Positions 44,509 through 54,122 are shown, numbered from the stretch's first letter. The stretch is DNA of 64,000 bases from Solimicrobium sp040544425 (GCA_040544425.1 JBEONO010000003.1:62001-126000); one strand, 5' to 3'. Program-made: numbers and translations. Notes: generated by a model not told the origin, from the sequence alone.

Positions 44509-46320
44509 CTACGAAATTGTTTTTAAAAATGCCCGCCAGCCGCCCAGGGCGCTGATGTCGGTGGCGCCGACCGTACCGGCTGATTCACACACAAAACCCT
44601 GCACAACGCTGCCGTCAGCCAGCTGCACCCGACCAATGCCCAGCGGGGCCGGTATCCCGGCGACAAACCGCCCGTAATTGGAGACCGGAATACGCCAGAC
44701 TTCCAGCTCAATCGCCACGCCATCGTCAGCAGGAGAACTCGCACGAACCATGCCAGGGCGCGCCGGTGGTCCGCCCGGCAAAGCGTATAGCCGATAGATC
44801 GGCGCACTGGTCGTGCTGAGCCTGAACTGTGCGCGCAGACTGGTGAGCTGATGATTCAAGGGCAGGCCTTGCATATGCGCGCCGCACACTGCCAGATCGA
44901 TATATTCCAGTGGATTCACCGCAACCAGACTGCGGTCGCACTGCGCGAGCAGATTGCCGGTGGCTCCCACCGTCGTCGAGCTGCGTGGATGTAAGCGGGC
45001 GGCCAGCCCCAGCAGACTGTCCTCGCTAAACGCCGGTGCCACCAGCGTGACGCCAAACGGCAAACCGTCGCTCTGAAATCCGGCTGGTACCGCAATCGCA
45101 CACAGATTCAGCAGGTTCACGAAATTAGTGTAATAACCCAGATTTGAATTCAGACGGATCGGATCGGCATTCACCGCATCGATGGTGTAGATGGTCGGCG
45201 CAGCAGGCGTGAGCAAGACATCACAGTCAGCCCAGATTTTTTCAGCGCGGCGTTTCAGATCCTGCAACCGATATTGCGCAACAAAGGCATCGACCGCGCT
45301 GATCTCTGGAGCCTTGCTGACAATCTGTTTAAACACCGGCAGCAGGGCATGTGGTTCGCGTTCGATAAATTCAGCGATCGCCGCATAGCGTTCTGCCACC
45401 CACGGACCTTCATACAGCAGCCGCGCAGTTTCGGCCAGGCTCGCAAAATCGATTTCGACTGCTACGCCGCCAATTGCTTCCATGCTGCGCACCGCAGCGG
45501 CAAAACTTGCGGGACCGGCCTCGTTCCCAAAAAATTTCAGCCAGTCAGGCGACGGCACGCCAAACCTGAATGTCGCGGCATCGGCCAGACTGGCTGATGC
45601 AGGTCCCATTTTTTTCGAATATGCATCGGCCTCGTCATAACGCGCCGCCACCGCCAGCACATCTGCGGCATCTGCGGCAGTTAATGCAAAGATCGACACA
45701 CAGTCCAGCGTGCGGCAGGCAGGCACCACACCCGTGCCGGATAAGAGACCCAGGCTTGGTTTGAGTCCGATCAGATTATTGAACGCCGCTGGAATGCGGC
45801 CAGAACCGGCCGTGTCCGTGCCAAGACTGAAGCTGACCAGGCCGCTGGCCACGGCCACAGCCGAACCGGCGCTGGAGCCGCCGGAGATATAGGCGGGATT
45901 GAAGGCATTGCTGCAGGCACCATAAGGCGAACGCGTGCCGACCAGACCGGTGGCGAACTGATCCAGATTGGTTTTGCCGATCGGGATCGCGCCCGCATCG
46001 ATCAGACACTGGACCACAAACGCGCTGCGCTCGGGTTGATAGGCAAAGTCCGGACAGGCTGCGGTGGTGGGGGCATCAACCAGATCGATATTGTCTTTGA
46101 TGGCAAACGGGATGCCGTACAGCGGCAGGCTGGCCGGATCCTGCGCAGCCAGCCGGTCGGCACAGGCATACACGGTATCTTTATGCAGGCGCGTGATCCA
46201 GATATTCCCGGCGTCAGATTGTTCGAGTACAGGCCAGAGCGTGTCCAGCAACTGATGTGGTGTCAACGTCTTCGCCAGATACTGCTCGCGCAGCAGGCCG
46301 ATCGATAAATTCATCATCAT
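44509..46320 (-). CDS. atzF: allophanate hydrolase (amidase signature family)
   Basis: 603 residues. Amidase signature: catalytic Lys in IGKTNLDQFATG, and Ser residues in ISGGSSAGSAVAVA and LGTDTAGSGRIPAAF. The last 140 residues form the extra C-terminal domain of allophanate hydrolases (MQGLPLNHQLTSLRAQF, PGGPPARPGMV). It splits allophanate to ammonia and CO2. It follows the carboxylase gene by one base (TGACATG), with three ATG codons in a row at the start. Completes the guanidine-to-ammonia pathway. Confidence 0.93.
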   Translation of the reverse strand: MMMNLSIGLLREQYLAKTLTPHQLLDTLWPVLEQSDAGNIWITRLHKDTVYACADRLAAQDPASLPLYGIPFAIKDNIDLVDAPTTAACPDFAYQPERSAFVVQCLIDAGAIPIGKTNLDQFATGLVGTRSPYGACSNAFNPAYISGGSSAGSAVAVASGLVSFSLGTDTAGSGRIPAAFNNLIGLKPSLGLLSGTGVVPACRTLDCVSIFALTAADAADVLAVAARYDEADAYSKKMGPASASLADAATFRFGVPSPDWLKFFGNEAGPASFAAAVRSMEAIGGVAVEIDFASLAETARLLYEGPWVAERYAAIAEFIEREPHALLPVFKQIVSKAPEISAVDAFVAQYRLQDLKRRAEKIWADCDVLLTPAAPTIYTIDAVNADPIRLNSNLGYYTNFVNLLNLCAIAVPAGFQSDGLPFGVTLVAPAFSEDSLLGLAARLHPRSSTTVGATGNLLAQCDRSLVAVNPLEYIDLAVCGAHMQGLPLNHQLTSLRAQFRLSTTSAPIYRLYALPGGPPARPGMVRASSPADDGVAIELEVWRIPVSNYGRFVAGIPAPLGIGRVQLADGSVVQGFVCESAGTVGATDISALGGWRAFLKTIS

Positions 46321-46321
46321 G

Positions 46322-49300
46322 TCAGTTCACCTTTTTTATAATTGCGACGCGCTGCCCGGCCGATACCGAGGCACCTTCGGCCACCAGCCATTCGATCACC
46401 GTGGCAGCCTGTTCCGGGTAGAGCGGAATTTCCATTTTCATGGTCTCAAAGATAGCGACCCGTTGTTCCGGGTGGATGCTCTCGCCGGGCGCGGCCAGAA
46501 TCCGCCACAACATGCCGTTGACCACCGCGCACAGATAACTGCAGTCCGGTGGCAATAATGTTTCGGTGCTGTCGGCCAGCACATTTTCCTCGCTGGCCCA
46601 TTCAGCCTGACCGTTCAAACGCCACTGCTCACGCTCGGTGTCAAACGCGGTTTGCTGCTGGTGTTTGAAATCGGCAATCGAAGCGTTGTTCTGGGCCAGA
46701 AACTGGTGGTACTCATGCAGCGAAAACGTCGTATCTTCGATCCTGACGTCAAACCGCCCGAGCGGAAAATCCCGGCGGTGTTCCAGCAATTGTTCTTCCG
46801 AGACTTCATAGAAGCGGATCTGATCGAAGTGGCGCAGCAGCCAGGGTTTGCCATCCCGAAAACTGTTGGTGAGCCGGTAGCGGTTCCACATCTGCACGGT
46901 GCGGCCGATGAACTGATAGCCACCGGGCCCTTCCATGCCATACACACACAGATACGCACCGCCAATTCCGACTGCATTTTCTGGCGTCCAGGTGCGGGCC
47001 GGATTGTATTTGGTGGTGACCAGCCGGTGGCGCGGATCGAGCGGGGTTGCGACCGGCGCACCCAGATACACGTCGCCCAGTCCCAGCACCATATAGCTGG
47101 CATTGAAGACGATGTCATACACCTGGCTAACTGACTTGAGGCCGTTGATGCGCCGGATGAATTCAATATTGCTTGGACACCAGGGCGCATCAGGTCGCAC
47201 TGTGGTCTGGTATTTTTCTATCGCCAGCCTGGTCTGGCTGTCATTCCAGGCCAGCGGCAAATGCACGATGCGCGAGCGCACCGTCATGTTATCGACATTC
47301 TCCATGCGCGCTTCGAAGCCTTGCAGATACTCCAGCAAGGCAGGCACCGGCAGTACCCGATGATCGACATGGACCTGCAGTGAACGGATGCCGGGTGTCA
47401 GATCGATCACCCCCGGCAAGGCAGCTGCTTCAATAATTTGCATCAGTGCCTGAACGTGAAAGCGCAGATTCAGATCGAGCACCATGTCGCCGAATTCAAT
47501 CAGCACATTGTCGTCACCGGCGCGCAGATAGCTGATCTGCACTGCGGTCTCCGGCGAATCGGCATGCAGCGTGGCCTGACGCAGCAGCGGCGAGGTAGAG
47601 CTGCTTTGCGCCGCGCGTGGTGGATTGATTTCGACTGCGGCATTCATCCCAAATGGAACCGAAAACAGTTGTTCCTGCTGCGCACGCATCGCCACTGCGG
47701 TGTCTGCCGTGACGCGCACAAAGCGCAGCGTATCGCCCGGCTTGAGTTGCCCCATCTTCCATAACTCGGACGACACGATCACCGCCGGACAGACAAAACC
47801 ACCCAGGCTCGGTCCATCCGGTCCAAGGATTACCGGCATATCGCCGGTGAAATCGATCGCGCCGATGGCATAGGCATTATCGTGAATATTCGACGGATGC
47901 AGTCCCGCTTCGCCGCCATCGGTGCGTGCCCATGCGGGCTTGGGGCCGATCAGACGCACGCCGGTGCGGCTGGAGTTGAAGTGGATCACCCAGTCGGTGG
48001 CAAACAGGCTGTCGATATCGGCGGGCGTAAAATAATCCGGAGCACCGTGCGGACCGTATTGCACCGCAATGTCCCAGTGATGGGTGTAGGCCGGTCTGGA
48101 TGCTGCTGGCAGACCGAGCTCCGGCAGCAGGGCCGGTGCGCCCAGTTTCAACACGTCGCCAGCACGAATCGCCCGACCACCGTGACCACCGAAATTACCC
48201 AGCGTGAAGGTGGCGCGGCTGCCCAGATACGGTGCGCAGTCGATTCCACCCACTACCGCCAGATAGGCGCGCACGCCGGTATCCTGCACCTGTTCGCAAC
48301 GCAGCGTCTCGCCGCGCAAAATCTGATGACTGCTCCAGTTATCGATTTGTCGCACGCCATCCGGACCGCTGATGGCAGCCGACATGGCCGCGCCGGTCAG
48401 CGCAATGCTGCAGTCCACATTAAAGCGCAGCGTTGCCCCCTGCAGCGCCATTTCCAGCGTCGGCGCGTGTTCATCATTGCCCAGCAGATGATTTGCGATG
48501 CGGTGCGCCAGCGCATCCATTGGTCCGGACGGCGGGATGCCCACCGCCCACAAACCCAGCCTGCCGGGATAATCCTGCACGGTGCTTTGTATGCCGCCAT
48601 CGAGCACGTCGATGGTGTTGGCCAGATACGGCATGCGCGACAGCATCTGGGTGGTTTGCTGGCCGGATTGAAATTCAGCGTTGCCAAGAATTTGCGCCAG
48701 ATAGGCCAGATTGGTCTCGACACCATCGATCCGGGTGTGCTGCAAGCCCGCCGTCAGCATGGCGATTGAGGTGGCGCGGTCAGCTGAAGTGGCGATGATC
48801 TTGGCCAGCAGCGGATCATAAAACGGACTGACGTTGACGCCCGCCTCGATCCAGGTATCGATGCGCAGAGCCGGATCAAACTGTACTGCCGTCAACATCC
48901 CGGAGGAAGGTTGAAACGCCTTGCCCGGATCTTCGGCATACACGCGCAACTGCATGGCATGGCCTTTGGGATGCAGAGTCTCTTGTGCCGGCAAGGTTAG
49001 TTCACCGCAAGCCTCGCGGATCATCCATTCCACCAGATCAATGCCGTACACCTGTTCGGTTACGCCATGCTCGACCTGCAGCCGGGTGTTGACTTCCAAA
49101 AAATAAAACTCGAGTGTGTTTGCGTCGAACACATATTCCACCGTGCCCGCCGAGCGATAGCCGATCAGCTTCGCCAGCCGCACCGCCGTGTCGGCCAGCG
49201 CCTGCCGGGTTGCGTCCGATAAACCGGGCGCGGGCGTTTCTTCAATCACCTTTTGATTGCGGCGCTGCACCGAGCAGTCGCGCTCACCGAGCGACACCAC

Positions 49301-49957
49301 ATTGCCGCGCCCGTCACCAAAAATCTGCACTTCAATATGGCGGGCCGCCTGCACATATTTTTCGAGATACACGCCATTGTTGTTGAAATTATTGGCGGAC
49401 AGATTCTGCACCGAAGCAAATCCGTTTTGCAATTCGGCCGCCGTATGACACAGGCGCATGCCGATCCCGCCACCGCCTGCCGTGCTCTTCAACATCACCG
49501 GATAACCGATGCCGAGCGCCTGTTCCAGTGCTTCTGCAACACCGGACAGAAGACCGGTGCCCGGCAGCAGCGGTACCCGGGCTTGTTGCGCCAGTTCGCG
49601 TGCCGTGTGTTTCAGTCCGAAGTTGCGCATCTGATCGGGAGTCGGTCCAATGAACACAATCCCGCTTGCCGCACAGCGTTCCGCAAACCCGGCATTCTCA
49701 CTCATGAATCCGTAGCCCGGGTGAATCGCATCGGCACCGCTGGCGCTGGCTGCAGCGAGTATGGCGTCGGCCGACAGATAACTCTGGGCCGCCGGTCCCG
49801 GTCCGATGCATACGGCGATATTCGCCTCGCGCACATGCAGGGAATCGATATCGCTTTCCGAATACACGGCCACCGTGCTGATGCCCATGGCGCGTGCACT
49901 GCGAATAATGCGGCAGGCAATTTCACCGCGATTGGCAATCAGAATCCGTTTAAACAT
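46322..49957 (-). CDS. biotin-dependent guanidine (urea-type) carboxylase
   Basis: 1211 residues from ATG at 49957. Order: biotin carboxylase (FKRILIANRGEIACRI, ATP-grasp STAGGGGIGMRL, LEVNTRLQVEHGVTE), KipA-like half (DGGIQSTVQDYPGRLGLWAVG from about 470), KipI-like half (YLRAGDDNVLIEFGD from about 800), carboxyltransferase tail (GIGGAYLCVYGMEGPGGYQFIGRT) and a biotinyl domain with ETMKMEIPL near the end. Urea carboxylases share this layout; the guanidine-I riboswitch and two DUF1989 partner genes point to guanidine carboxylase. It overlaps the preceding gene by 8 bp. Confidence 0.93.
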   Translation of the reverse strand: MFKRILIANRGEIACRIIRSARAMGISTVAVYSESDIDSLHVREANIAVCIGPGPAAQSYLSADAILAAASASGADAIHPGYGFMSENAGFAERCAASGIVFIGPTPDQMRNFGLKHTARELAQQARVPLLPGTGLLSGVAEALEQALGIGYPVMLKSTAGGGGIGMRLCHTAAELQNGFASVQNLSANNFNNNGVYLEKYVQAARHIEVQIFGDGRGNVVSLGERDCSVQRRNQKVIEETPAPGLSDATRQALADTAVRLAKLIGYRSAGTVEYVFDANTLEFYFLEVNTRLQVEHGVTEQVYGIDLVEWMIREACGELTLPAQETLHPKGHAMQLRVYAEDPGKAFQPSSGMLTAVQFDPALRIDTWIEAGVNVSPFYDPLLAKIIATSADRATSIAMLTAGLQHTRIDGVETNLAYLAQILGNAEFQSGQQTTQMLSRMPYLANTIDVLDGGIQSTVQDYPGRLGLWAVGIPPSGPMDALAHRIANHLLGNDEHAPTLEMALQGATLRFNVDCSIALTGAAMSAAISGPDGVRQIDNWSSHQILRGETLRCEQVQDTGVRAYLAVVGGIDCAPYLGSRATFTLGNFGGHGGRAIRAGDVLKLGAPALLPELGLPAASRPAYTHHWDIAVQYGPHGAPDYFTPADIDSLFATDWVIHFNSSRTGVRLIGPKPAWARTDGGEAGLHPSNIHDNAYAIGAIDFTGDMPVILGPDGPSLGGFVCPAVIVSSELWKMGQLKPGDTLRFVRVTADTAVAMRAQQEQLFSVPFGMNAAVEINPPRAAQSSSTSPLLRQATLHADSPETAVQISYLRAGDDNVLIEFGDMVLDLNLRFHVQALMQIIEAAALPGVIDLTPGIRSLQVHVDHRVLPVPALLEYLQGFEARMENVDNMTVRSRIVHLPLAWNDSQTRLAIEKYQTTVRPDAPWCPSNIEFIRRINGLKSVSQVYDIVFNASYMVLGLGDVYLGAPVATPLDPRHRLVTTKYNPARTWTPENAVGIGGAYLCVYGMEGPGGYQFIGRTVQMWNRYRLTNSFRDGKPWLLRHFDQIRFYEVSEEQLLEHRRDFPLGRFDVRIEDTTFSLHEYHQFLAQNNASIADFKHQQQTAFDTEREQWRLNGQAEWASEENVLADSTETLLPPDCSYLCAVVNGMLWRILAAPGESIHPEQRVAIFETMKMEIPLYPEQAATVIEWLVAEGASVSAGQRVAIIKKVN

Positions 49958-50612
49958 GGGCCAGGTCCGATGCATTCCAGATAGTGAGCAGCACCGGCGT
50001 TGGATTATAGGCATTGCACGGATTATTCAGTTGCGGACAGTTTGAGATCAGCACCAGCACATCCATCTCGGCGCGCATCTCGACGTATTTGGACGGAGCC
50101 GACACGCCGTCTTCAAAGGTCAAGCCACCTTCCGGTGTGATCGGCACGTTCATAAAAAAATTGATGTTGGGGGCCAGATCACGTTTGCTCATGCCGTTAT
50201 TCAGATGAGCCAGGGCATGCAGAAAATTGTCGCGACAACTGTGCATGAATTTTTTCTCATGTGCATACCGAACGGTATTGCTCTCGGCTGAGCAGGCGCC
50301 GCCTGCCGTATCGTGCCGGCCGCAGGTGTCGGCGATGATGGTCAGCATCGGCTGACCGTAATTGGACATCAGCACTGTGCCGCTGGTCAGATACATATTC
50401 CCGGCGCGCTGCACCGTGTCGGCCGCGCTGTAACGTTCGGCACTGTCGGCCGCGTTATAGAACAGGGTGTCGACGGCCTGATTGCCTTCCAGATCCGTGA
50501 TCCGGAACACCTCGCCACGTTTGATGGTGTGCACCCAGGGTTCACCGGCCGGTTGCACAAAAGAGCAGGACGCCTGGGCCGGATCGAGTTGACTTTCAAC
50601 GAGTGTGTGCAT
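49950..50612 (-). CDS. DUF1989 protein, urea-carboxylase-associated 2 / carboxyguanidine deiminase subunit
   Basis: 220 residues. DUF1989 pattern: HTIKRGEVFRITDLEGNQAVDTLFYNAAD, YSAADTVQRAGNMYLTSGTVLMSN, CRDNFLHALA, ISNCPQLNNPCNAYNPTP. Genes of this pair were called urea amidolyase-associated proteins and were later assigned as the two subunits of carboxyguanidine deiminase (published work, recalled). The enzyme would turn carboxyguanidine to allophanate plus ammonia. Nine bases separate it from its partner. Confidence 0.9.
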   Translation of the reverse strand: MHTLVESQLDPAQASCSFVQPAGEPWVHTIKRGEVFRITDLEGNQAVDTLFYNAADSAERYSAADTVQRAGNMYLTSGTVLMSNYGQPMLTIIADTCGRHDTAGGACSAESNTVRYAHEKKFMHSCRDNFLHALAHLNNGMSKRDLAPNINFFMNVPITPEGGLTFEDGVSAPSKYVEMRAEMDVLVLISNCPQLNNPCNAYNPTPVLLTIWNASDLAHV

Positions 50613-50621
50613 GAGAGGTCC

Positions 50622-51368
50622 TTAGCGATAGTACTGTTCAGTATTGGCAAAGCCGCGTTGATTTTCCGGGCAGTGCAGGCGACAGGCGTCATCCTCTGCG
50701 GCAGTGCCGGAATGCCAGGCGACGAGGGCGATTTTTTTTGGTTGATAGACGGGCGAGGTATCCAGCGGATGCGGTGCACTCGAGAGCGCCAGCAGCGTGT
50801 TCATCTCAAAGCGCAACTCAACATAGTCGCCCGCGCCGGAATGGTTTGCCACATACTCCAATGCACCGCCGGGTTTGACGATGACCTTGCTGAACAGATT
50901 CAGCGTCGGCACCAGATCGCGCAGACCCATGCCCCATTTGCCGATTTCAATCAACAGACTGTCCCGGCCATTGCGCTGCATGGCGTTGCGCTGTTCCTGA
51001 TAGCGCTGCTGACCATACTTCGCTGCCATCTGCGCCGCATCGGCAACGCCGCACAGCGGATCGTGCCAGCCCACCGTGTCGGCACTGATTGAAGCCAGCA
51101 CGCGTCCCATATCCGAGTACAGGACATTGCCTTGGGTCAGATGGGCGGTGTGCTGGGCCTTGAGTGTGTCGGGGATATTCAGTCGTTCAAGCCGTTCATC
51201 GGCGTTGTACACAAGGATGGAGAGATTCGCCATCCCTTCCAGATCGGTGCAGCGGATCGTGGTGCCGCGTTTGACGACATAGGACCAGTGCGCACCACCC
51301 GGTAATTCTTCGGACCACAGGTGTTGGGCGGGATCAAGGTCGGCGGGAAGTAAAGAATGCGAAGACAT
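50622..51368 (-). CDS. DUF1989 protein, urea-carboxylase-associated 1 / carboxyguanidine deiminase subunit
   Basis: 248 residues, first gene behind the riboswitch. Same fold as its neighbour: SYVVKRGTTIRCTDLEGMANLSILVYNADE, LTQGNVLYSDMGRVLASISADTVGWHDPLCG, then NLFSKVIVKPGGALEY. Residues such as Cys in CGVADAAQ may be catalytic or metal-binding. Acts with the following gene as a heteromer in guanidine breakdown. A weak GGGG lies about 10 nt before its ATG. Confidence 0.9.
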   Translation of the reverse strand: MSSHSLLPADLDPAQHLWSEELPGGAHWSYVVKRGTTIRCTDLEGMANLSILVYNADERLERLNIPDTLKAQHTAHLTQGNVLYSDMGRVLASISADTVGWHDPLCGVADAAQMAAKYGQQRYQEQRNAMQRNGRDSLLIEIGKWGMGLRDLVPTLNLFSKVIVKPGGALEYVANHSGAGDYVELRFEMNTLLALSSAPHPLDTSPVYQPKKIALVAWHSGTAAEDDACRLHCPENQRGFANTEQYYR

Positions 51369-51387
51369 ACCGGTAGCCCCAGAGAGT

Positions 51388-51525
51388 GGATAAAAGTGAG
51401 GGACGAGCGATCACAGTGCTGTGAATCCTCCCGGGCTTTTATCCCTCCGTGTAGTTCCGCATCAAGCAGAACCGGCTGCTCTCGGACCAGACGTCATGGA
51501 AATCATGACCGGAACCCTAGTAACC
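51388..51525 (-). promoter_or_regulatory. guanidine-I riboswitch (ykkC) with expression platform
   Basis: On the minus strand the conserved CTAGGGTTCCGG (about 51520-51509), TGGTCCGAGAG (about 51490-51480), ACACGGAGGGATAAAAGCCC and CGGGAG (about 51453-51428) appear in order and spacing of the ykkC class. The aptamer 3' strand GGATAAAAG (51444-51436) is fully complementary to CTTTTATCC (51396-51388), just before the first gene. The neighbouring CGTCCCTCA (51405-51397) can instead pair with leader TGAGGGACG (51573-51565). This gives two exclusive structures; no U-run is seen, so control of translation or of Rho access is possible. Confidence 0.9.
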
Positions 51526-51799
51526 TTGCTCAAGAAGCGCATCCGGCGTGAACCGGTTATCGTGCGTCCCTCAGTAGTTCAGTAGTAGCACAAACAATGC
51601 CAGCCAGTTTCTGGGGAGAGGCCGGAAATAAATCGCGGTGCGCGCACCAAGTTGGGCGTTGTTGGTCGAAGTGGTGCACGATTCTGGTCGGTCGATCAAT
51701 GCTATCCGTGCAGGTAGTTAGTTAAATGGAATCTTGAATTGTACGTGGATTTGCCGTACACTTCACAAATCGATCATTGTCAGCAAGGGAGCACCAGCC

Positions 51800-52099
51800 A
51801 TGACACCAAATCTTGTGAAACCTGAACAGTTGGGACGAACAGCCCGATTGGAGGCGCGCGTAACCGATGAGCAAAAAAATTTGTTGCAGCGTGCTGCCGC
51901 GCTGTTGGGGCGCTCGGTCAGCGACTTCATCATCAGCTCGGCACAGGAAGCGGCTTTGCGGACGATTCAGGACTATGAGCTCGTTCGCCTGACGGTTGAT
52001 GAACGCAATGAGTTCGTCACGGCGTTGCTCAATCCGCCAGCGCCGAGTGCGCGGTTAAAAAAGGCTGCAAAAGCCTATCGGGAAAAGTCAGGAGGCTAA
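51800..52099 (+). CDS. DUF1778 antitoxin (TacA-like)
   Basis: 99 residues from ATG at 51800 with AGGGAG upstream; the frame is open back to 51734 without signal. RHH N-terminus RTARLEARVTDEQKNLLQRAAALLGRSVSDFIISSAQEAA (residues 11-50), then the toxin-binding tail with LTVDERNEFVTALLNPPAPSARLKKAA. It blocks the acetyltransferase toxin encoded next and represses the operon. Confidence 0.92.
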   Translation: MTPNLVKPEQLGRTARLEARVTDEQKNLLQRAAALLGRSVSDFIISSAQEAALRTIQDYELVRLTVDERNEFVTALLNPPAPSARLKKAAKAYREKSGG

Positions 52100-52612
52100 G
52101 TGAGCGCTTCAGATTTTCGCATCAAGACTCTGCCCCTTTCCAATAAGCACCGGCGTGATCAGTTTTCCTGTGGCACCGTTCCGCTCGATACCTATCTGCG
52201 CAACCAGGCGAGCCAGGATGCGAAACGCCACCTTGCTGCGCCATTTGTTTTGATTGAACCTCCTGCCGACGAGGTGCTTGGCTATTACACACTTTCATCA
52301 TCTTCTGTCGATCTGACAGACTTGCCGGAAAATCTGAGTAAAAAGCTACCGCGTTACGGCGCTATGCCGGTGATATTAACGGGGCGTCTTGCGATTGACT
52401 TGCGATTGAAAGGGAAAGGGTTCGGTGAATTTTTATTGATGGATGCATTATGCAGAAGTGCGCACAATCCAATTGCAGCAATGGCAGTGATTGTCGATGC
52501 CAAAGATCAAACTGCAAAATCGTTTTATCAGCACTTCGGTTTTATTCCGCTACAAAAAAAGCCGATGCGGCTGTTTCTTCCCATGACAACGATAAAAAAA
52601 CTGTTCCCATGA
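52100..52612 (+). CDS. GNAT-family toxin (TacT-like tRNA acetyltransferase)
   Basis: 170 residues from GTG directly after the antitoxin TAA. Acetyl-CoA-binding RLAIDLRLKGKGFGEFLLMDAL (residues 94-115) and catalytic-Tyr region DQTAKSFYQHFGF. TacT toxins acetylate aminoacyl-tRNA and stop translation. The adjacent stop/start implies coupled translation. Complete and apparently intact. Confidence 0.92.
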   Translation: MSASDFRIKTLPLSNKHRRDQFSCGTVPLDTYLRNQASQDAKRHLAAPFVLIEPPADEVLGYYTLSSSSVDLTDLPENLSKKLPRYGAMPVILTGRLAIDLRLKGKGFGEFLLMDALCRSAHNPIAAMAVIVDAKDQTAKSFYQHFGFIPLQKKPMRLFLPMTTIKKLFP

Positions 52613-52684
52613 AGTTAGGGCAAACGTGCAACTTTTCGGGGGCGGTTTGATTCTCGATTTGATTTTAAAAGAGGTAAGATCAAA

Positions 52685-52921
52685 ATGAAAGTGATCAAAA
52701 TCGGAATTGCTTCTCAGGAGAAGATCCGTGAACGAGTCTTGGCGATTGCCAGAGGCGAGCTCAAACCCAAGGCATCTGACCCAAAAATCTGGTTCACGTC
52801 GATGCGCTCCCTTTCGCAGGTATTGAGCGATGAAAATCGGGCGCTCCTGGACGTCATTCGTACCTCACACCCTGCTTCGATCAGCGATCACGCCATAACG
52901 TTTGCAACATGCGTGTACTAA
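52685..52921 (+). pseudogene. truncated HVO_A0114-like DNA-binding (antitoxin) protein
   Basis: 78 residues, start with GAGGTAAGATCAAAATG. The first 66 residues follow the pattern of small transcriptional regulators/antitoxins (VIKIGIASQEKIRERVLAIARGE, PKIWFTSMRSLSQVLSDENRALL). The recognition part that should follow 'HPASISD' is replaced by HAITFATCVY and a stop. So the helix-turn-helix is incomplete. Remnant of a second toxin-antitoxin or regulator module. Confidence 0.55.
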
Positions 52922-52927
52922 AAAATA

Positions 52928-52967
52928 TTCCCCGCAAATCTGAACCTGAATCCAGATTTGCGGGGAA
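52928..52967. terminator. bidirectional hairpin terminator
   Basis: Perfect 15-bp stem TTCCCCGCAAATCTG (52928-52942) with CAGATTTGCGGGGAA (52953-52967), 10-nt loop. Lies between the truncated regulator and the convergent PEP-CTERM gene; an A5 run precedes it for the minus-strand gene. Confidence 0.8.
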
Positions 52968-53006
52968 CATGTTGACTTCCGTTTTTTGCTGATTACTGCA
53001 AACAGC

Positions 53007-54122
53007 TCAGCCGACCGATTTACGACGACGCGCCATAAATCCGACAAAACCCAAACCCATCAATAACATCGAGTAGGTAGTCGGTTCCGGCACTGCTGCA
53101 ATCGTGTTCAAAGCGAAGGCATTGGTTTTTCCTGTGAGGGTGTTTTCCTCGTAACCGACGATTTCGCCATTGTTGTTAATCGCGGTTGCTTCAGCCAGCA
53201 CCCAACCTGCGGCGCGCTCGCTGGCGGTCAGGTAGTCATTCAGATTGACGACCTTGCCGTTATTCCAAAGCGTTGCTTTCTTTGTGTGGGTTCCAGCTTC
53301 GACCGAATAGCCGACGATTTCGCCGTCGTTATTCAGACCCAGCGCGAAACTGGCGCTGGTGGCACCGCCAATGCCTTCAAGAATCGTTGGCTTTTTCTTT
53401 GGACTGGTCCAGACCACTGCTTCCCAACCGCGGCCAGAATCATTGGCAAAACCGACGATTTCACCGTTGTTGTTGACGGCAGTGGCTTGACTGCTGGAAT
53501 GTTTGCCCAGACTGGTCAGGATGGTTGGCGTGATCCCGTCCCACAAGACAGCCTGCTTGCTGCCAGCTCTTGAAAAATAGCCGACTTCTTGTCCGACATC
53601 GTTAATTGCGGTGGCGACGCTGGAAGTGTGCTTGCCTTTGGTGCCCAGTTCAATGGACTTGCTGCCAACCCAGATAACGGCGCGGCTGTCATCTTTGTCG
53701 CCTGCGGCATATTGATAGCCGACTTCAACACCCTGGCTGCTGATGCCGGTGCCAATACTTAATGTTTTATTCTTTGTGATTAATACCGCGCCAGATGCAC
53801 CTGAGTTATCCCAATACAGGGCATGCAGATGGGGATCGCAACCGCAACTGGCATCATAAGTACCAACCACCTGGCCGGCCTTGTTGATGCCCGCTGCGTA
53901 ATTTGAATAGCCGACCTTGTCCAGAGCCGTTTCGGTTGTGCCGTTCCATACCACTGCTTGGCCGTTTAAACCGTAGCCGGCCACCTGGCCCAGATCGTTC
54001 AATGCCAAGGCTGCGCCTTCACCAAGGTCAGTGAAGATATAGCTTTGTGCATTGGCACTGTTTGCGACGCCGAATGAAATCAAAGAGGCAAACAAAGTCA
54101 GTCGAAAAATTTTTCCGTTCAT
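53007..54122 (-). CDS. PEP-CTERM protein with HAF-type repeats
   Basis: 371 residues. Signal peptide ends at NSANAQ-S (about 26). The body is a series of about seven HAF-like repeats with the pattern A..IN..G.VVGY....A.LW, likely a beta-propeller. The C-terminus VPEPTTYSMLLMGLGFVGFM-ARRRK is a PEP-CTERM sorting signal: PEP motif, membrane helix, Arg cluster. An exosortase would cleave and process it for surface display or secretion with the polysaccharide. Lies beside the eps genes; no exosortase gene in this window. Confidence 0.9.
   Translation of the reverse strand: MNGKIFRLTLFASLISFGVANSANAQSYIFTDLGEGAALALNDLGQVAGYGLNGQAVVWNGTTETALDKVGYSNYAAGINKAGQVVGTYDASCGCDPHLHALYWDNSGASGAVLITKNKTLSIGTGISSQGVEVGYQYAAGDKDDSRAVIWVGSKSIELGTKGKHTSSVATAINDVGQEVGYFSRAGSKQAVLWDGITPTILTSLGKHSSSQATAVNNNGEIVGFANDSGRGWEAVVWTSPKKKPTILEGIGGATSASFALGLNNDGEIVGYSVEAGTHTKKATLWNNGKVVNLNDYLTASERAAGWVLAEATAINNNGEIVGYEENTLTGKTNAFALNTIAAVPEPTTYSMLLMGLGFVGFMARRRKSVG

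Noticed and set aside
46322..49957. 5-oxoprolinase (PxpBC) instead of carboxylase
   Set aside because: KipA/KipI-like halves are present, but they are fused to biotin carboxylase and biotinyl domains, which defines the urea/guanidine carboxylase layout.
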